A DNA stretch of 61,539 nt from Geobacillus jurassicus NBRC 107829 (GTDB taxonomy: Bacteria > Bacillota > Bacilli > Bacillales > Anoxybacillaceae). The position numbers and the translations under genes are program-made. The notes under the pieces were generated by a model. That model searched no databases. It saw only the letters and a program-made list of their open reading frames with translations, and was not told the DNA's origin. The DNA lies in contig NZ_BCQG01000020.1 in assembly GCF_001544315.1 (NCBI RefSeq), positions 1-61,539 of the forward strand. The letters are read 5' to 3'. This document shows positions 25,803-34,606 of the stretch, in pieces. How positions within the stretch are numbered: the first letter of the stretch is position 1; each line of letters begins with the position of its first letter.

Positions 25803-26756
25803 TTACACGCCGACAAGCCCTTTCGCCAGCCAAGCACCGCCGATAACGCCGGCATCGTTGCCAAGCTTCGCTAAAACGATCTCCGCTCTTGCGGCGACGC
25901 GCGAGAACGCGAAGCGGCGGAAATGGGCGGCCGTGCGCTCGACAAGCATGTCACCCGCCTTGGAAACGCCGCCGCCGATCACGATTTTCTCCGGGTTCGT
26001 CACATTGGCGGCATTCGCCAACGCCCAGCCGAGATAATACGTTGCTTCATCAACCACTTCCAACGCCAGCGCATCGCCCGCTTTGGCCGCGTCAAACACC
26101 GCTTTGGCCGTGACATCGCCGCTATGGAGCGCGCTCGGACGCGCGTCGGCGGCCAATTTCTCGTTTGCGATCCGCACGATGCCGGTGGCGGACGCGATCG
26201 TTTCCAAGCAGCCGGTTTTGCCGCAGTTGCAGCGGGCGCCGCCGTCATGGATCATCGTCATATGGCCGATCTCTCCGCCGGCGCCGTTTGTGCCGCGCAC
26301 GATGGCGCCGTTGGCGATCACGCCGCCGCCAACGCCGGTGCCAAGCGTCACAAACAACAAATGGCGCGCACCTCCTCCTGCTCCTTTCCACATCTCGCCA
26401 AGCGCTGCGAGATTGGCGTCATTATCGACCGCCACGGGCAGCCCCGTTGCCTCTTCCAACAGTTGTTTCAGTGGATAATTCGTCCATCCAATATTGACCG
26501 TTTCATACAACATGCCGGTTTCCTCTTCGACCGGCCCGGGGGCGCCGATGCCGACAGCAAGCAATCGCCCTTTCTCCCCGCCGAGCTGGGCAAGCGTCCC
26601 ATCAAGCGACCGGGCAATGTCAGCGACGATATGCTCACCGCGATTGGCGTTGTTCGTCGGAATTTCCCATTTGTGCACGATGTCGCCCTCGGTGGTGACA
26701 AACGCCATTTTGATCGTCGTGCCGCCGAGGTCAATGCCTACCAACCATCGTTCCAT
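25803..26756 (-). CDS. glcK: Glucokinase (ROK family)
   Basis: A 317-residue ATP-dependent glucokinase making glucose 6-phosphate. The ATP motif GIDLGGTTIKMAF is at the N-terminus, the glucose-binding EIGHMT is near residue 163, and the zinc site is CNCGKTGCLE. Unlike the other ROK protein in the window it has no DNA-binding domain. ATG has GGATGAGG ahead. It lies 7 bases after yqgQ in one transcription unit, as in B. subtilis. Confidence 0.95.
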   Translation of the reverse strand: MERWLVGIDLGGTTIKMAFVTTEGDIVHKWEIPTNNANRGEHIVADIARSLDGTLAQLGGEKGRLLAVGIGAPGPVEEETGMLYETVNIGWTNYPLKQLLEEATGLPVAVDNDANLAALGEMWKGAGGGARHLLFVTLGTGVGGGVIANGAIVRGTNGAGGEIGHMTMIHDGGARCNCGKTGCLETIASATGIVRIANEKLAADARPSALHSGDVTAKAVFDAAKAGDALALEVVDEATYYLGWALANAANVTNPEKIVIGGGVSKAGDMLVERTAAHFRRFAFSRVAARAEIVLAKLGNDAGVIGGAWLAKGLVGV

Positions 26757-26763
26757 TGCATCC

Positions 26764-26982
26764 TCATCCTTTTTTCATCTGTTTTTCCCGCTCAATTTGC
26801 GCTTCCTGACGCAAAATAAACAAGGCCGCTTGCAGCTGTTTAGCATCGATCAGCTGGGACTGGTACAGCTCTTTCACTTCCTCCTCCATCAGCTCCAAGT
26901 CAGCGAGCCGATCGCCGACGTAAATGATCGTGCCAAACCGTTTCAGCAGCTGTTGTACGTCGTATACCGTCTTCATCGTCAC
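26764..26982 (-). CDS. yqgQ: DUF910 protein YqgQ
   Basis: A 72-residue helical protein of the YqgQ family (MKTVYDVQQLLKRFGTIIYV motif). The structure of the B. subtilis protein is a small helical bundle and nucleic-acid binding has been suggested. The GTG start at 26982 has AGGAG five bases ahead; the ATG two codons later (26976) is equally possible. Precedes glcK. Confidence 0.8.
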   Translation of the reverse strand: MTMKTVYDVQQLLKRFGTIIYVGDRLADLELMEEEVKELYQSQLIDAKQLQAALFILRQEAQIEREKQMKKG

Positions 26983-27072
26983 TCATGCTCCTTTTTTCCC
27001 TTTTTAATGTAGCGGCAAACGGCCGCAACCGTCAAGACAAAAAACGCAGGCGCCAAATCAACAGCACCTGCG

Positions 27073-28536
27073 TCAGCGGTCAGGGTCGCGTGGGTGAAGA
27101 ATCGCCGGCCGCCGGTTTTTGAGCGGCATCGGCGAACGGATGAGCACATCGCGCATCGCTCGGTAGGAGAACGGGATGAACGGCCATAAGTACGGAACGC
27201 CAAACGACGTCATCCGCGCCAAGGCAAGGATCCAAACGGTGATGCCGATGACATAACCGTACAGGCCGAACAGGCCCGACAAAATGAGCAAGGCGATGCG
27301 GACGAGCCGGTTTGCCAAGCTCATTTCATAGCTCGGCGTTGCAAACGTACCGATGGCAGTAACAGAAAAATACAAAATCACCTCATTGGAGAAGAGGCCG
27401 ACTTCGACCGCGATGCCGCCGATCATAAGCGCGGCGACAAGGCCGAGCGCGGTCGCCAGTGAAGACGGCGTATGAATGGCGGCCATCCGCAGCATATCCA
27501 TTCCGAGTTCAATCATCAAAATTTGCGCAAACAGCGGAATATCGCCCAATTTGGCCTTTCCTAAAAACGAGAGCGGTCCGGGCAACAGCTCCGGCTCAGT
27601 CATCAACAAATACCAAAGCGGCAGCAAAAACACTGACGCCCAGACGGCCAAAAAGCGGACGAGCCGCAAATACGCTCCAACGATCGGCTTGTTTCGGTAC
27701 TCTTCGGCGTGTTGCAAATGATGCCAAAACGTTGCCGGAGTAATAATGACACTTGGCGATCCGTCGACGATCACAAGCACATGGCCTTCATACAAATGGG
27801 CCGCCGCCGTATCGGGGCGCTCTGTGTAGCGGACGACCGGGTACGGGTTCCAATGCCGGCCGGAAATAAACTCTTCCACCGTTTTTTCGGCCATGACCAG
27901 ACCGTCCGTATCAATAGCAGTGATCGATTCTCGGACGCGGCGGACGAGCTCCGGGTCGGCGATTTCCTCGATATAGCAAATGCAAATATCGGTCTTCGAG
28001 CGCCGCGCCGCCTGCACGTACTCCATGCGCAAAGAAGGGTCGCGGACGCGGCGGCGGATAAGCGCGGTGTTAAAGACGATCGTCTCGACAAAACCGTCGC
28101 GCGCCCCCCGCACGACCCGCTCGGTGTCCGGCTCTTGCGGCCCGCGCACCGGATACGTGCGGGCGTCAATCAAAATGATCCGCTCCACGCCGTCAACGAC
28201 TAACGCCGTCGGCCCGGCAAGCACCATCGCGACCGCTTCTTCAAGATCGTCCGTCTGCCCAATTTCCACATAGGGAAGGTCCTTTTTTAACAGCTTCTCG
28301 AGCGGATGGATGTCAAACTCGTGTTCGTCCAAACGGGACAGTCGTTTCATCAAATAATGCAAAATATCATCTTTGACAAAACCGTCGATCATAAAAAACG
28401 CCATCGCCCGTCCCCCGTATTCGACATCAAGCCGAATGACGTCAAAGCTTTTGCCGACTCCAAGCCGCTCGGCTAAGTAGGACGCATTGTCATGAAGGCG
28501 GCGGGACGCCGGGCGTTTGGGCCTTTGTTTCTCCAT
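27073..28536 (-). CDS. SpoVAF/GerA-family spore germination membrane protein
   Basis: A 487-residue protein with a large soluble N-terminal half and about five membrane segments after residue 290. The pattern GVGKSFDVIRLDV near the N-terminus and the conserved GRHWNPYPVVRYTERPD linker identify the GerA A-subunit/SpoVAF family, inner spore membrane proteins of germination. It resembles SpoVAF more than nutrient-receptor A subunits. No B or C subunit and no other spoVA gene is adjacent. ATG at 28536 is chosen because AGGGGG lies six bases ahead; upstream Met codons are too close or lack a site. Confidence 0.78.
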   Translation of the reverse strand: MEKQRPKRPASRRLHDNASYLAERLGVGKSFDVIRLDVEYGGRAMAFFMIDGFVKDDILHYLMKRLSRLDEHEFDIHPLEKLLKKDLPYVEIGQTDDLEEAVAMVLAGPTALVVDGVERIILIDARTYPVRGPQEPDTERVVRGARDGFVETIVFNTALIRRRVRDPSLRMEYVQAARRSKTDICICYIEEIADPELVRRVRESITAIDTDGLVMAEKTVEEFISGRHWNPYPVVRYTERPDTAAAHLYEGHVLVIVDGSPSVIITPATFWHHLQHAEEYRNKPIVGAYLRLVRFLAVWASVFLLPLWYLLMTEPELLPGPLSFLGKAKLGDIPLFAQILMIELGMDMLRMAAIHTPSSLATALGLVAALMIGGIAVEVGLFSNEVILYFSVTAIGTFATPSYEMSLANRLVRIALLILSGLFGLYGYVIGITVWILALARMTSFGVPYLWPFIPFSYRAMRDVLIRSPMPLKNRRPAILHPRDPDR

Positions 28537-28661
28537 CGTCATCCCCCTGCATCGTTTGCACTGTATACTCCCCATCATAGACAAGCATGGGAAAATTCAT
28601 ACATAAATGTTCCTCGCTATGCATATATTGGTGAAAACCTTGTCCAATCGGGGAGGATGTC

Positions 28662-29525
28662 ATGAAACGATGGATGATCGCCGCCATAGCGCTTGCTTTT
28701 TTCCTCGCCTCCGCGCTCGTTTCACGGTGGGAGCACAATCGCGCCGCTGAAACGATCAAGTTTTTCCCGCTTGACCGCGAAGCGGCCTTCATCGAAGCGG
28801 AAACAACGCTTGCACTTGAAGTCTACAGCGAACGCGGGCGCTACGCGCTCCGCTGGTCAGTTGCCTCCGTTTTAAACCGCCGCGCCTATTTGCGCCAAGA
28901 CGTCTCGTTGTTGTTTGCCGACGGCCGCTTGGCCGATGTGTTGTCAAAATGGAAAACAAACACAGATGTGATCGAAATGGAAAAGACGGTGACCATGCAA
29001 GACAGCCGCTTTTTCCAGACCGTCTCCTTTCATCATGGCGAGCTGCATAAAGGAGAGGACATCACAAGCAGCCAAACGATGTCAAGCGACTATTTGTACG
29101 TCATTGACTCACCGTACCATCCGCTCGCATCGTTCCGGCGGCCAAGAACAGACGACGAGCGCGAATGGCAGCGTGTCTTGAACAAAGCCACGAATGAGTT
29201 TCTTCGTCATAAAGCAGACGAGCTGCTCACCCATTTTTCTTTGTCAAAAGAAGATTATTACGCCCTTTATTTGCCTGAGCTCGTCGCCTACACGGAACAA
29301 CCGTTGCCGGGTTTATCAACGGCGACAACGCAGGCGATCATCGGCCGTCTTTGGGAAGGGCTGTACAAATCATACATTCTCGGCATAAAAAAAGAGGATG
29401 ACTCCATCCTCTCGCCAATCGGCAGCACAATGCCGCTTATTCTCATTCGTAAAGATTACAGCCGGCTCTTCGTCCTAACGGAAACAGAAACTGGGGAAAA
29501 AGTCATGCTCGTGCAGCTGCTTTAA
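28662..29525 (+). CDS. Secreted or membrane-anchored protein of unknown function
   Basis: A 287-residue protein with an N-terminal hydrophobic segment (about residues 5-20) without lipobox, so probably a membrane-anchored outer-face protein. The rest is soluble with many charged residues and no motif I recognise. GGGGAGG lies seven bases before ATG. It is divergent from the germination gene and could share sporulation control, but no clean sporulation promoter could be read. Its stop codon overlaps that of gluP on the other strand. Confidence 0.75.
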   Translation: MKRWMIAAIALAFFLASALVSRWEHNRAAETIKFFPLDREAAFIEAETTLALEVYSERGRYALRWSVASVLNRRAYLRQDVSLLFADGRLADVLSKWKTNTDVIEMEKTVTMQDSRFFQTVSFHHGELHKGEDITSSQTMSSDYLYVIDSPYHPLASFRRPRTDDEREWQRVLNKATNEFLRHKADELLTHFSLSKEDYYALYLPELVAYTEQPLPGLSTATTQAIIGRLWEGLYKSYILGIKKEDDSILSPIGSTMPLILIRKDYSRLFVLTETETGEKVMLVQLL

Positions 29526-30694
29526 CGAAATCCGATCCATAAACCAACAGCAGCAAGCAGCGCCGCAGACGCCAACGAGCCCGCCTGCCGCCCCCAAGCA
29601 GTGTGTTTTGGCAAATGAACGACGCCGGCCGCCAAAAAGCCGCCAACGAGCCCGCCGATATGGCCGGCGTTGTCAATGCCGGGGACAAGCAAGCCGAACA
29701 GCAAGTTGACGACAATTAAGCTGATGACGTTCATCCCCATCGTCCGGAAAAATAAATGCCGATAGACAGTGCCAAAGTAAAGAAGCGATCCGAACAGCCC
29801 GAAAATGGCTCCCGATGCCCCGGCAGACAGCGATGGCGTGAACAAAAAACTCGCCAGCGCCCCGAAAAAGCCGGCCGTTACGTAAATGAACAAAAAGCGA
29901 AGCGAGCCGTACAGCCGCTCGACCGTCATCCCTAAATAATGCAAAGCAAGAGTGTTTGTCAACAGATGCAAAAAACCAATATGCAAAAACATCGGCGTCA
30001 ACAGCCGCCACCATTCTCCCGCCTCAATGAGCGGATTGAATTTCGCACCGTAATGGATCAACACATCCGGATTCGTGCTCCCGCCGCTCCATTCGAGAAC
30101 AAGAAACATCGCGACCTGCACGACGATGAGCAATCGGGTGAACAGCGGCTTGCCATGCTCAAAAATGCGCCGCTCCTCCTCACGGCAGCGCCGCCATTCA
30201 CGGACCACCTCGCGCTTTAAGCGCTCGGCGGCGGCAAACGGGTCAGCCGTTTCCGCAAGCGGCTCAAAGTGAAACGCGGCGCCGGTCATCTCCGCAAGCC
30301 GCGGCAGCATTTCGCCCATGTTGCCGCTATGGAGGAGAAGCGTATGAAACGCGCCATCGCCCGCCCCAGAAAGCGGCAGCGGCTCGGCGACAAGAAACTC
30401 CCAATCGTCAACCGGCGGATACACCATCACATAAACATTGATGACCCGGCCCGCTTTGCCGAAACTCCATCCCTTCATTTGCTGGACGAGCCGCCATGTA
30501 TATTCCATATCAAGACGCAGCAACCGGCTCCAATCAAAGTCGGCGCGCACGAGGCGGACGAGCGTTGGATGCCGCCAATGGCCTGATTCCAGCCATACTT
30601 CATCGGCATGCTCAGACATCCGCACGATGCGGTAGCCGCCGCGAACCAAAAACTGAACAAGCTGCCAAAACAGTACATCCATTGTTCCGATCAC
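29522..30694 (-). CDS. gluP: Rhomboid intramembrane protease GluP
   Basis: A 390-residue protein with a soluble N-terminal domain (about 1-180) and a rhomboid core of six to seven helices. The catalytic serine is in GASGAIFG and the histidine in NAGHIGG; the first-loop WR-type motif appears as EWWRLLTPMFLH. It cuts membrane proteins within the bilayer; the B. subtilis relative acts with FtsH on the magnesium transporter MgtE. GTG at 30694 has AGGGAG upstream; an ATG at 30682 is an alternative. Confidence 0.9.
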   Translation of the reverse strand: MIGTMDVLFWQLVQFLVRGGYRIVRMSEHADEVWLESGHWRHPTLVRLVRADFDWSRLLRLDMEYTWRLVQQMKGWSFGKAGRVINVYVMVYPPVDDWEFLVAEPLPLSGAGDGAFHTLLLHSGNMGEMLPRLAEMTGAAFHFEPLAETADPFAAAERLKREVVREWRRCREEERRIFEHGKPLFTRLLIVVQVAMFLVLEWSGGSTNPDVLIHYGAKFNPLIEAGEWWRLLTPMFLHIGFLHLLTNTLALHYLGMTVERLYGSLRFLFIYVTAGFFGALASFLFTPSLSAGASGAIFGLFGSLLYFGTVYRHLFFRTMGMNVISLIVVNLLFGLLVPGIDNAGHIGGLVGGFLAAGVVHLPKHTAWGRQAGSLASAALLAAVGLWIGFR

Positions 30695-30787
30695 GTTCCC
30701 CTCTCCCTTTCTCCGGCGAGGCCAAGCCGGCCAAACAGCGTCTCATCCAAGTCGAACCAAGCAGCCTCCCATCGTTTCATCGCCGCA

Positions 30788-30967
30788 TCACGGGCGCAAC
30801 ATTTGCGATACGAGGGCATTGCGCACCGCAGGAATGTGGAGCGCAAATCGGACGAGTTGCTTGCGCAGCGGCGGAATGCGCAACGCCCAGTCGGCAATCC
30901 GGTAGCGATAGCGGTAGGCAAGCCAGCCGGCCGTAACAGCAATCAGCGAGTACGACCATTTGTTCAA
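30788..30967 (-). CDS. yqgO: YqgO-like small membrane protein
   Basis: A 59-residue protein with one hydrophobic helix (about residues 4-20) followed by a basic amphipathic region (RYRYRIADWALRIPPLRKQL). The start is most likely TTG at 30967, because GGAGG sits exactly seven bases ahead; an ATG nine codons upstream has no site. Position next to gluP matches B. subtilis yqgO. Function unknown. Confidence 0.65.
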   Translation of the reverse strand: MNKWSYSLIAVTAGWLAYRYRYRIADWALRIPPLRKQLVRFALHIPAVRNALVSQMLRP

Positions 30968-31044
30968 GGTTGTTCCTCCTTCATCATATGACATGCTCGT
31001 TATTCTTTTTCCCTTTTTCTCACCAAATATGAAGCGGGGCGCGT

Positions 31045-31818
31045 CTAATGCACCAACGCGAAGGCGGCCAGCACCGCGCCGATGACTGCCAGGAAGTTCA
31101 CCGCATCGTTGTCAAGCCAGCGCCAGCCTTTCACGTGGACGGTCGCTTGTCCGCAGTGCCGTTTCCGCTCAGTCGCCGCCCCGCATGCCGGACAGCGATA
31201 AGCTGCCTGCCAAGCCGCGCCAAGCCATGTATCGAACCAGCTGCCAAGCCAGCCGAAGAGGGCAAGGACGAAAACGGGCCGGGCGTCGAGAAAAAATGCG
31301 CCGGCAAGCGCGATAAACAGCGCGCCAGCAAACGAAGCGGCCGTGCCAAGGAACGTCACTGCCCCTGACGTTCCGGCTTCCACCGGCTGAAAGCTCGGCC
31401 ACGCCCGCGGCGGACGGCGGCTTAACGGGCCGATTTCGGACGCCCACGTATCGGCGTTCGCCGCGGCGATGGCGACAACAAACAGCTCGTCCCAAAGCGA
31501 GGTCGGCTGAATGACTGCCAAGAACGCCAACACGGCCGGCACCCCACCGTTGGCGAGCACTTGGATGGCATCGCGCCGCCCGCCTTTGGCTACTTTTTCA
31601 GCCAGTTTAGCTTTATGGCGCTTTCCGATATAGCTAAATAAGCTCGAGCTGGCAAAAAAGCAGCCTAACAGCCATAATCCATCCCAAGAAAACCCGTATC
31701 CGACGATCGCGCCGACGACGACAGCAGCCGCCGCTCCTGACGCAGACAATAAGCGCAATCGCCATCCGCCGGTGGCGGCGAGAGCAGAGGCGGCGATATA
31801 TTCCCATTCATCGCCCAC
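31045..31818 (-). CDS. DUF92 integral membrane protein (VTE6-like)
   Basis: A 257-residue polytopic protein of the DUF92/TMEM19 family, with about six membrane segments and the NGGVPAVLAFL and AAANADTWASEIG motifs. Plant members are phytyl-phosphate kinases, so it may phosphorylate a prenyl phosphate, but this is inference. An unusual loop carries CPACG and a later Cys and His, a possible metal site. Its start overlaps the 3' end of yqgN by 11 bases. Confidence 0.75.
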   Translation of the reverse strand: MGDEWEYIAASALAATGGWRLRLLSASGAAAAVVVGAIVGYGFSWDGLWLLGCFFASSSLFSYIGKRHKAKLAEKVAKGGRRDAIQVLANGGVPAVLAFLAVIQPTSLWDELFVVAIAAANADTWASEIGPLSRRPPRAWPSFQPVEAGTSGAVTFLGTAASFAGALFIALAGAFFLDARPVFVLALFGWLGSWFDTWLGAAWQAAYRCPACGAATERKRHCGQATVHVKGWRWLDNDAVNFLAVIGAVLAAFALVH

Positions 31819-32380
31819 AACGGAGAACTCCTTGATCAGTAATGATGAATTCCACCGGCACGTCGTGCGCCTCAGCCGGAACGTCGTCCACCACTTGGAA
31901 CGAGTAGGCGAGCGCCGCCGTCACCGCCGCCACCCCCGGCAAATACCGGTCATAATACCCGCCCCCATAACCGATCCGGTAGCCGTTTTTCGCAAAACAG
32001 ACGCCCGGAACGATGATCAAATCAAACTTGCCGCGGTCGATCGGCGCCGTTTGTTCCTCGATCGGCTCCCATAGTCCCGCATACGCCTTTTCGAGCTGAG
32101 CAAACGACACGAGCCGCCGGAAGGTCATCGTTTTCGCCCTTGGATCGCATTTCGGCACGCCGACCGTTTTTCCTTCCCGCCACGCCTGCTCAATGATCGG
32201 CAAGGTGTTGACTTCCGTCTCTCTCGCCACCGTCATGGCGATCGTCCGCGCTGTTTGCCATCGCGGCCACCGGTATAAATGAGCAGCAATTTCTCGATCG
32301 TACGCCTCTTTCTCCGCCGCTGGAAGCTGACGAAGCCGGTCAAGCATGCGGCGGCGCCATTCCCGTTTGCCGTCCATCAT
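31808..32380 (-). CDS. yqgN: 5-formyltetrahydrofolate cyclo-ligase
   Basis: A 190-residue enzyme that uses ATP to turn 5-formyl-tetrahydrofolate into 5,10-methenyl-tetrahydrofolate, recovering folate trapped by serine hydroxymethyltransferase. The signature IGYGGGYYDRYL and the VPGVCF motif are present. Two adjacent ATG codons (32380, 32377) follow GGGAGGAAGGGG; either may be used. It lies 53 bases after rpmG. Confidence 0.9.
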   Translation of the reverse strand: MMDGKREWRRRMLDRLRQLPAAEKEAYDREIAAHLYRWPRWQTARTIAMTVARETEVNTLPIIEQAWREGKTVGVPKCDPRAKTMTFRRLVSFAQLEKAYAGLWEPIEEQTAPIDRGKFDLIIVPGVCFAKNGYRIGYGGGYYDRYLPGVAAVTAALAYSFQVVDDVPAEAHDVPVEFIITDQGVLRCGR

Positions 32381-32433
32381 CTTCCCCTTCCTCCCATTAA
32401 AGATAAAAGCAGCAGGAATCATCTTCCCACTGC

Positions 32434-32583
32434 TTACTTCGTTTCGCGGTGCAACGTGACTTTGCGATCCCGCGGGCAATATTTTTTCAATTCCAAACGC
32501 TCTGGGTTGTTGCGTTTATTTTTCGACGTAATATAGTTGCGTTCGCCGCATTCTGTGCATGCCAATGTGATGTTCACACGCAT
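32434..32583 (-). CDS. rpmG: 50S ribosomal protein L33
   Basis: A 49-residue protein, [18 protein letters not shown] at the N-terminus and LHRETK at the C-terminus, the hallmark of L33. Only three of the four zinc-ribbon cysteines are present: CTEC is intact but the second pair reads CPRD. It thus seems intermediate between zinc-binding and zinc-free L33 forms. ATG follows a GGAGGG site. Position upstream of yqgN as in B. subtilis. Confidence 0.95.
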   Translation of the reverse strand: MRVNITLACTECGERNYITSKNKRNNPERLELKKYCPRDRKVTLHRETK

Positions 32584-32726
32584 CTTTTTTCCCTCCAAAC
32601 GAGCTTTATATAATCAGACCTTTCTATGATACCATTTTTCTGCGGCGATTTCCACCACTAAATTTCATCTTTTTCAATAAGAGCGCCACAAGCAGATGAT
32701 GATATGGTATAGTGAAAAGGGGAGGG

Positions 32727-33083
32727 ATGCGCGTGGTGGAATATGCAATCATCGCTTTGGCAGCTCTAGCCATTATTCTTCTTGTTATTTCCTTTTTTGC
32801 TAAAGATGAACTGAAACCGCTCGAAGAACAAATTGATCATTTGACCGTTTCGCTGGCGCAAGAAACATACCAGATTAAAAAGCGATTGCAAGTCATCGAG
32901 GAGGAGCTGCTCATCCCCGAGCGCCAACGTCCGGCTCCGCCCCGGCGCGGGGGAGCGTTGTCGTCGACTGACCGTCGCATCTTGTTTTTGCATAAACAAG
33001 GGTTCCCACTCGAAGACATCGCCCGCGAAACAGGTTTGACCGTCTCAGAAGTCGAGCGGGCGGTAAGGAGATTGCGGATATGA
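32727..33083 (+). CDS. Single-pass membrane protein with coiled coil and C-terminal HTH
   Basis: A 118-residue protein: membrane helix at residues 4-22, coiled coil at about 27-65, a Pro/Arg-rich linker (RPAPPRRGG), then a helix-turn-helix (GFPLEDIARETGLTVSEVERAVRRL) at the C-terminus. The layout fits the DUF6115 family of bacilli. A membrane-tethered DNA-binding role is possible but unproven. The start may instead be GTG at 32733, six bases after GGGAGGG. It overlaps the next gene in an ATGA arrangement. Confidence 0.7.
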   Translation: MRVVEYAIIALAALAIILLVISFFAKDELKPLEEQIDHLTVSLAQETYQIKKRLQVIEEELLIPERQRPAPPRRGGALSSTDRRILFLHKQGFPLEDIARETGLTVSEVERAVRRLRI

Positions 33084-33529
33084 ACAAACGTTCGATTCGT
33101 TCCTTCGCCTTCGGTTTGCTTTTATCTACGTCGCTTATCGGCGCCTCGTATTACGCCTCGCCCCCCGCTGCGCCGACAGAAGCGGAAGTCAAGGCGTTTC
33201 TTAAGCAGCACGGGCTTGTCGCTGTGGCGAAAGAAGAATACGACAAGCTCCGCAGCGCTCAGCCGAACGTCGATCCGAAAGCGCCGGCCAAACAGACGTC
33301 CGAGCCATCAGTGCAAACCGTTTACGTCTATCGACTCGTTATTAAGAAAGGAGATACGCCAGAGACATTTGCCCGCGAACTTGAAGAGGCTGGCATCATT
33401 CCAAGCGCCCGCGCATTCAACGACTACTTGGAACAACACGGGCTGACGCGCTCGATCCGCCCCGGCGCCTACAACGTGCGAAGCGACATGGACTATGCCG
33501 CCATCGGCCGTTTGATTGCCAAACCATAA
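33080..33529 (+). CDS. Short exported protein resembling the N-terminal part of MltG
   Basis: A 149-residue protein with a signal anchor (residues 7-24) and a single small domain VIKKGDTPETFARELEEAGII...GLTRSIRPGAYNV, shown in part, like the LysM-related subdomain that precedes the catalytic core of the transglycosylase MltG. The catalytic domain is absent: the gene stops at a clean terminator, so it is a short family member or an old truncation. It probably lacks lytic activity. Translationally coupled to the preceding gene. Confidence 0.7.
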   Translation: MNKRSIRSFAFGLLLSTSLIGASYYASPPAAPTEAEVKAFLKQHGLVAVAKEEYDKLRSAQPNVDPKAPAKQTSEPSVQTVYVYRLVIKKGDTPETFARELEEAGIIPSARAFNDYLEQHGLTRSIRPGAYNVRSDMDYAAIGRLIAKP

Positions 33530-33535
33530 CGAAAG

Positions 33536-33566
33536 AAGGTGTCCCAAAGAGTTGGGACACCTTTTC
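33536..33566 (+). terminator. Terminator after the MltG-like gene
   Basis: A perfect AAGGTGTCCCAA stem with a four-base loop, followed by TTCTT after the closing TT. Confidence 0.9.
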
Positions 33567-33636
33567 TTATCAAACAGCCGTTTGATGGTTTCGAAAGAAA
33601 CACTCTTTTTTGAATGCCGGCGAAACTCCTCCGCTT

Positions 33637-34455
33637 TCAACCGAAACGCCCGGCGATGTAATCCGCCGTCCGCGGGTCCGCTGGATAAGAGAACAGCGTT
33701 TTCGTCTCGCCGTATTCAACCACTTCCCCATTTAAGAAAAACGCCGTCCGATCGGAAATGCGCGCGGCCTGTTGCATGTTGTGCGTGACGATAATGATGC
33801 TGTACTTTTCTTTCAGCCGGCCCATCAATTCCTCGATTTTAGCGGTTGCAACCGGGTCAAGCGCCGATGTCGGTTCGTCCATTAAAATCACGTCCGGTTC
33901 AACCGCGAGACAACGGGCGATGCATAACCGCTGCTGCTGGCCACCTGATAAACCGAGGGCATTTTCGTGAAGACGATCTTTGACCTCGTCCCAAAGCGCC
34001 GCTTGGCGCAAACTTTTTTCGACGATCTCATCGAGACGCCGCCGGTCGCGGATCCCATGAATGCGCGGTCCGTAGGCAACGTTGTCATAAATCGATTTTG
34101 GAAACGGATTGGGTTTTTGAAACACCATACCCACTTGCGTACGCAACTGTTCAACGGGGTATGACGTGTCAAAAATGCGGCGGCCGCGATACAAAATCTC
34201 CCCTTCGACCCGGACGTTTGGAATGAGCTCGATCATTCGATTGAGCGTTTTAATATAGGTCGACTTGCCGCATCCTGACGGGCCGATAATCGCCGTAATC
34301 TCGCGTTCGTAAAAGGAAAGGTGAATATGTTTTAACGCATGATGCTCACCGTACCATACGTTCAGTCCATTCGTTTCGTAAACGACCTCTTTTTTCGCCA
34401 AATGGGCTGAAGGAATCGCCTCTTTTCGGCGTTCCGCTACCGCCATCGTACTCAT
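33637..34455 (-). CDS. pstB: Phosphate ABC transporter ATP-binding protein
   Basis: A 272-residue ATPase of the high-affinity phosphate importer. Walker A is GPSGCGKST, the signature is [13 protein letters not shown] and Walker B is [12 protein letters not shown]. The chosen ATG (34455) follows AAAGGAG; an ATG six codons earlier is possible. It is separated from pstSCA by about 7 kb and has its own promoter region with four PhoP boxes. Only one pstB is present, whereas B. subtilis has two adjacent to pstA. Confidence 0.94.
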   Translation of the reverse strand: MSTMAVAERRKEAIPSAHLAKKEVVYETNGLNVWYGEHHALKHIHLSFYEREITAIIGPSGCGKSTYIKTLNRMIELIPNVRVEGEILYRGRRIFDTSYPVEQLRTQVGMVFQKPNPFPKSIYDNVAYGPRIHGIRDRRRLDEIVEKSLRQAALWDEVKDRLHENALGLSGGQQQRLCIARCLAVEPDVILMDEPTSALDPVATAKIEELMGRLKEKYSIIIVTHNMQQAARISDRTAFFLNGEVVEYGETKTLFSYPADPRTADYIAGRFG

Positions 34456-34523
34456 CGGCGTGACTCCTTTCATTATCCTTCCGCCCCCACTGGCAGCGGA
34501 AGATCGATTTTTCCTCTATCATG

Positions 34524-34577
34524 AGCATACAAAACGATCGTTAACGCCGTGTGGACGGTATGTTAAGGTTTTGTAAA
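34524..34577 (-). promoter_or_regulatory. Four PhoP boxes and promoter of pstB
   Basis: On the minus strand TTTACA (34577-34572), TTAACA (34566-34561), TCCACA (34555-34550) and TTAACG (34544-34539) are spaced by exactly 5 bases each, an 11-bp period. This is the PhoP recognition pattern TT(A/C/T)ACA-N5 repeated four times. A TATGCT (34529-34524) serves as likely -10. Confidence 0.85.
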
Positions 34578-34606
34578 CGAACATGTTTTTTGGCAAGCAC
34601 AGCGGC

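Noticed and set aside
27980-28273. Plus-strand frames antisense to the germination-like gene
   Set aside because: They are shadow frames produced by GC-biased third codon positions, with no ribosome binding sites.
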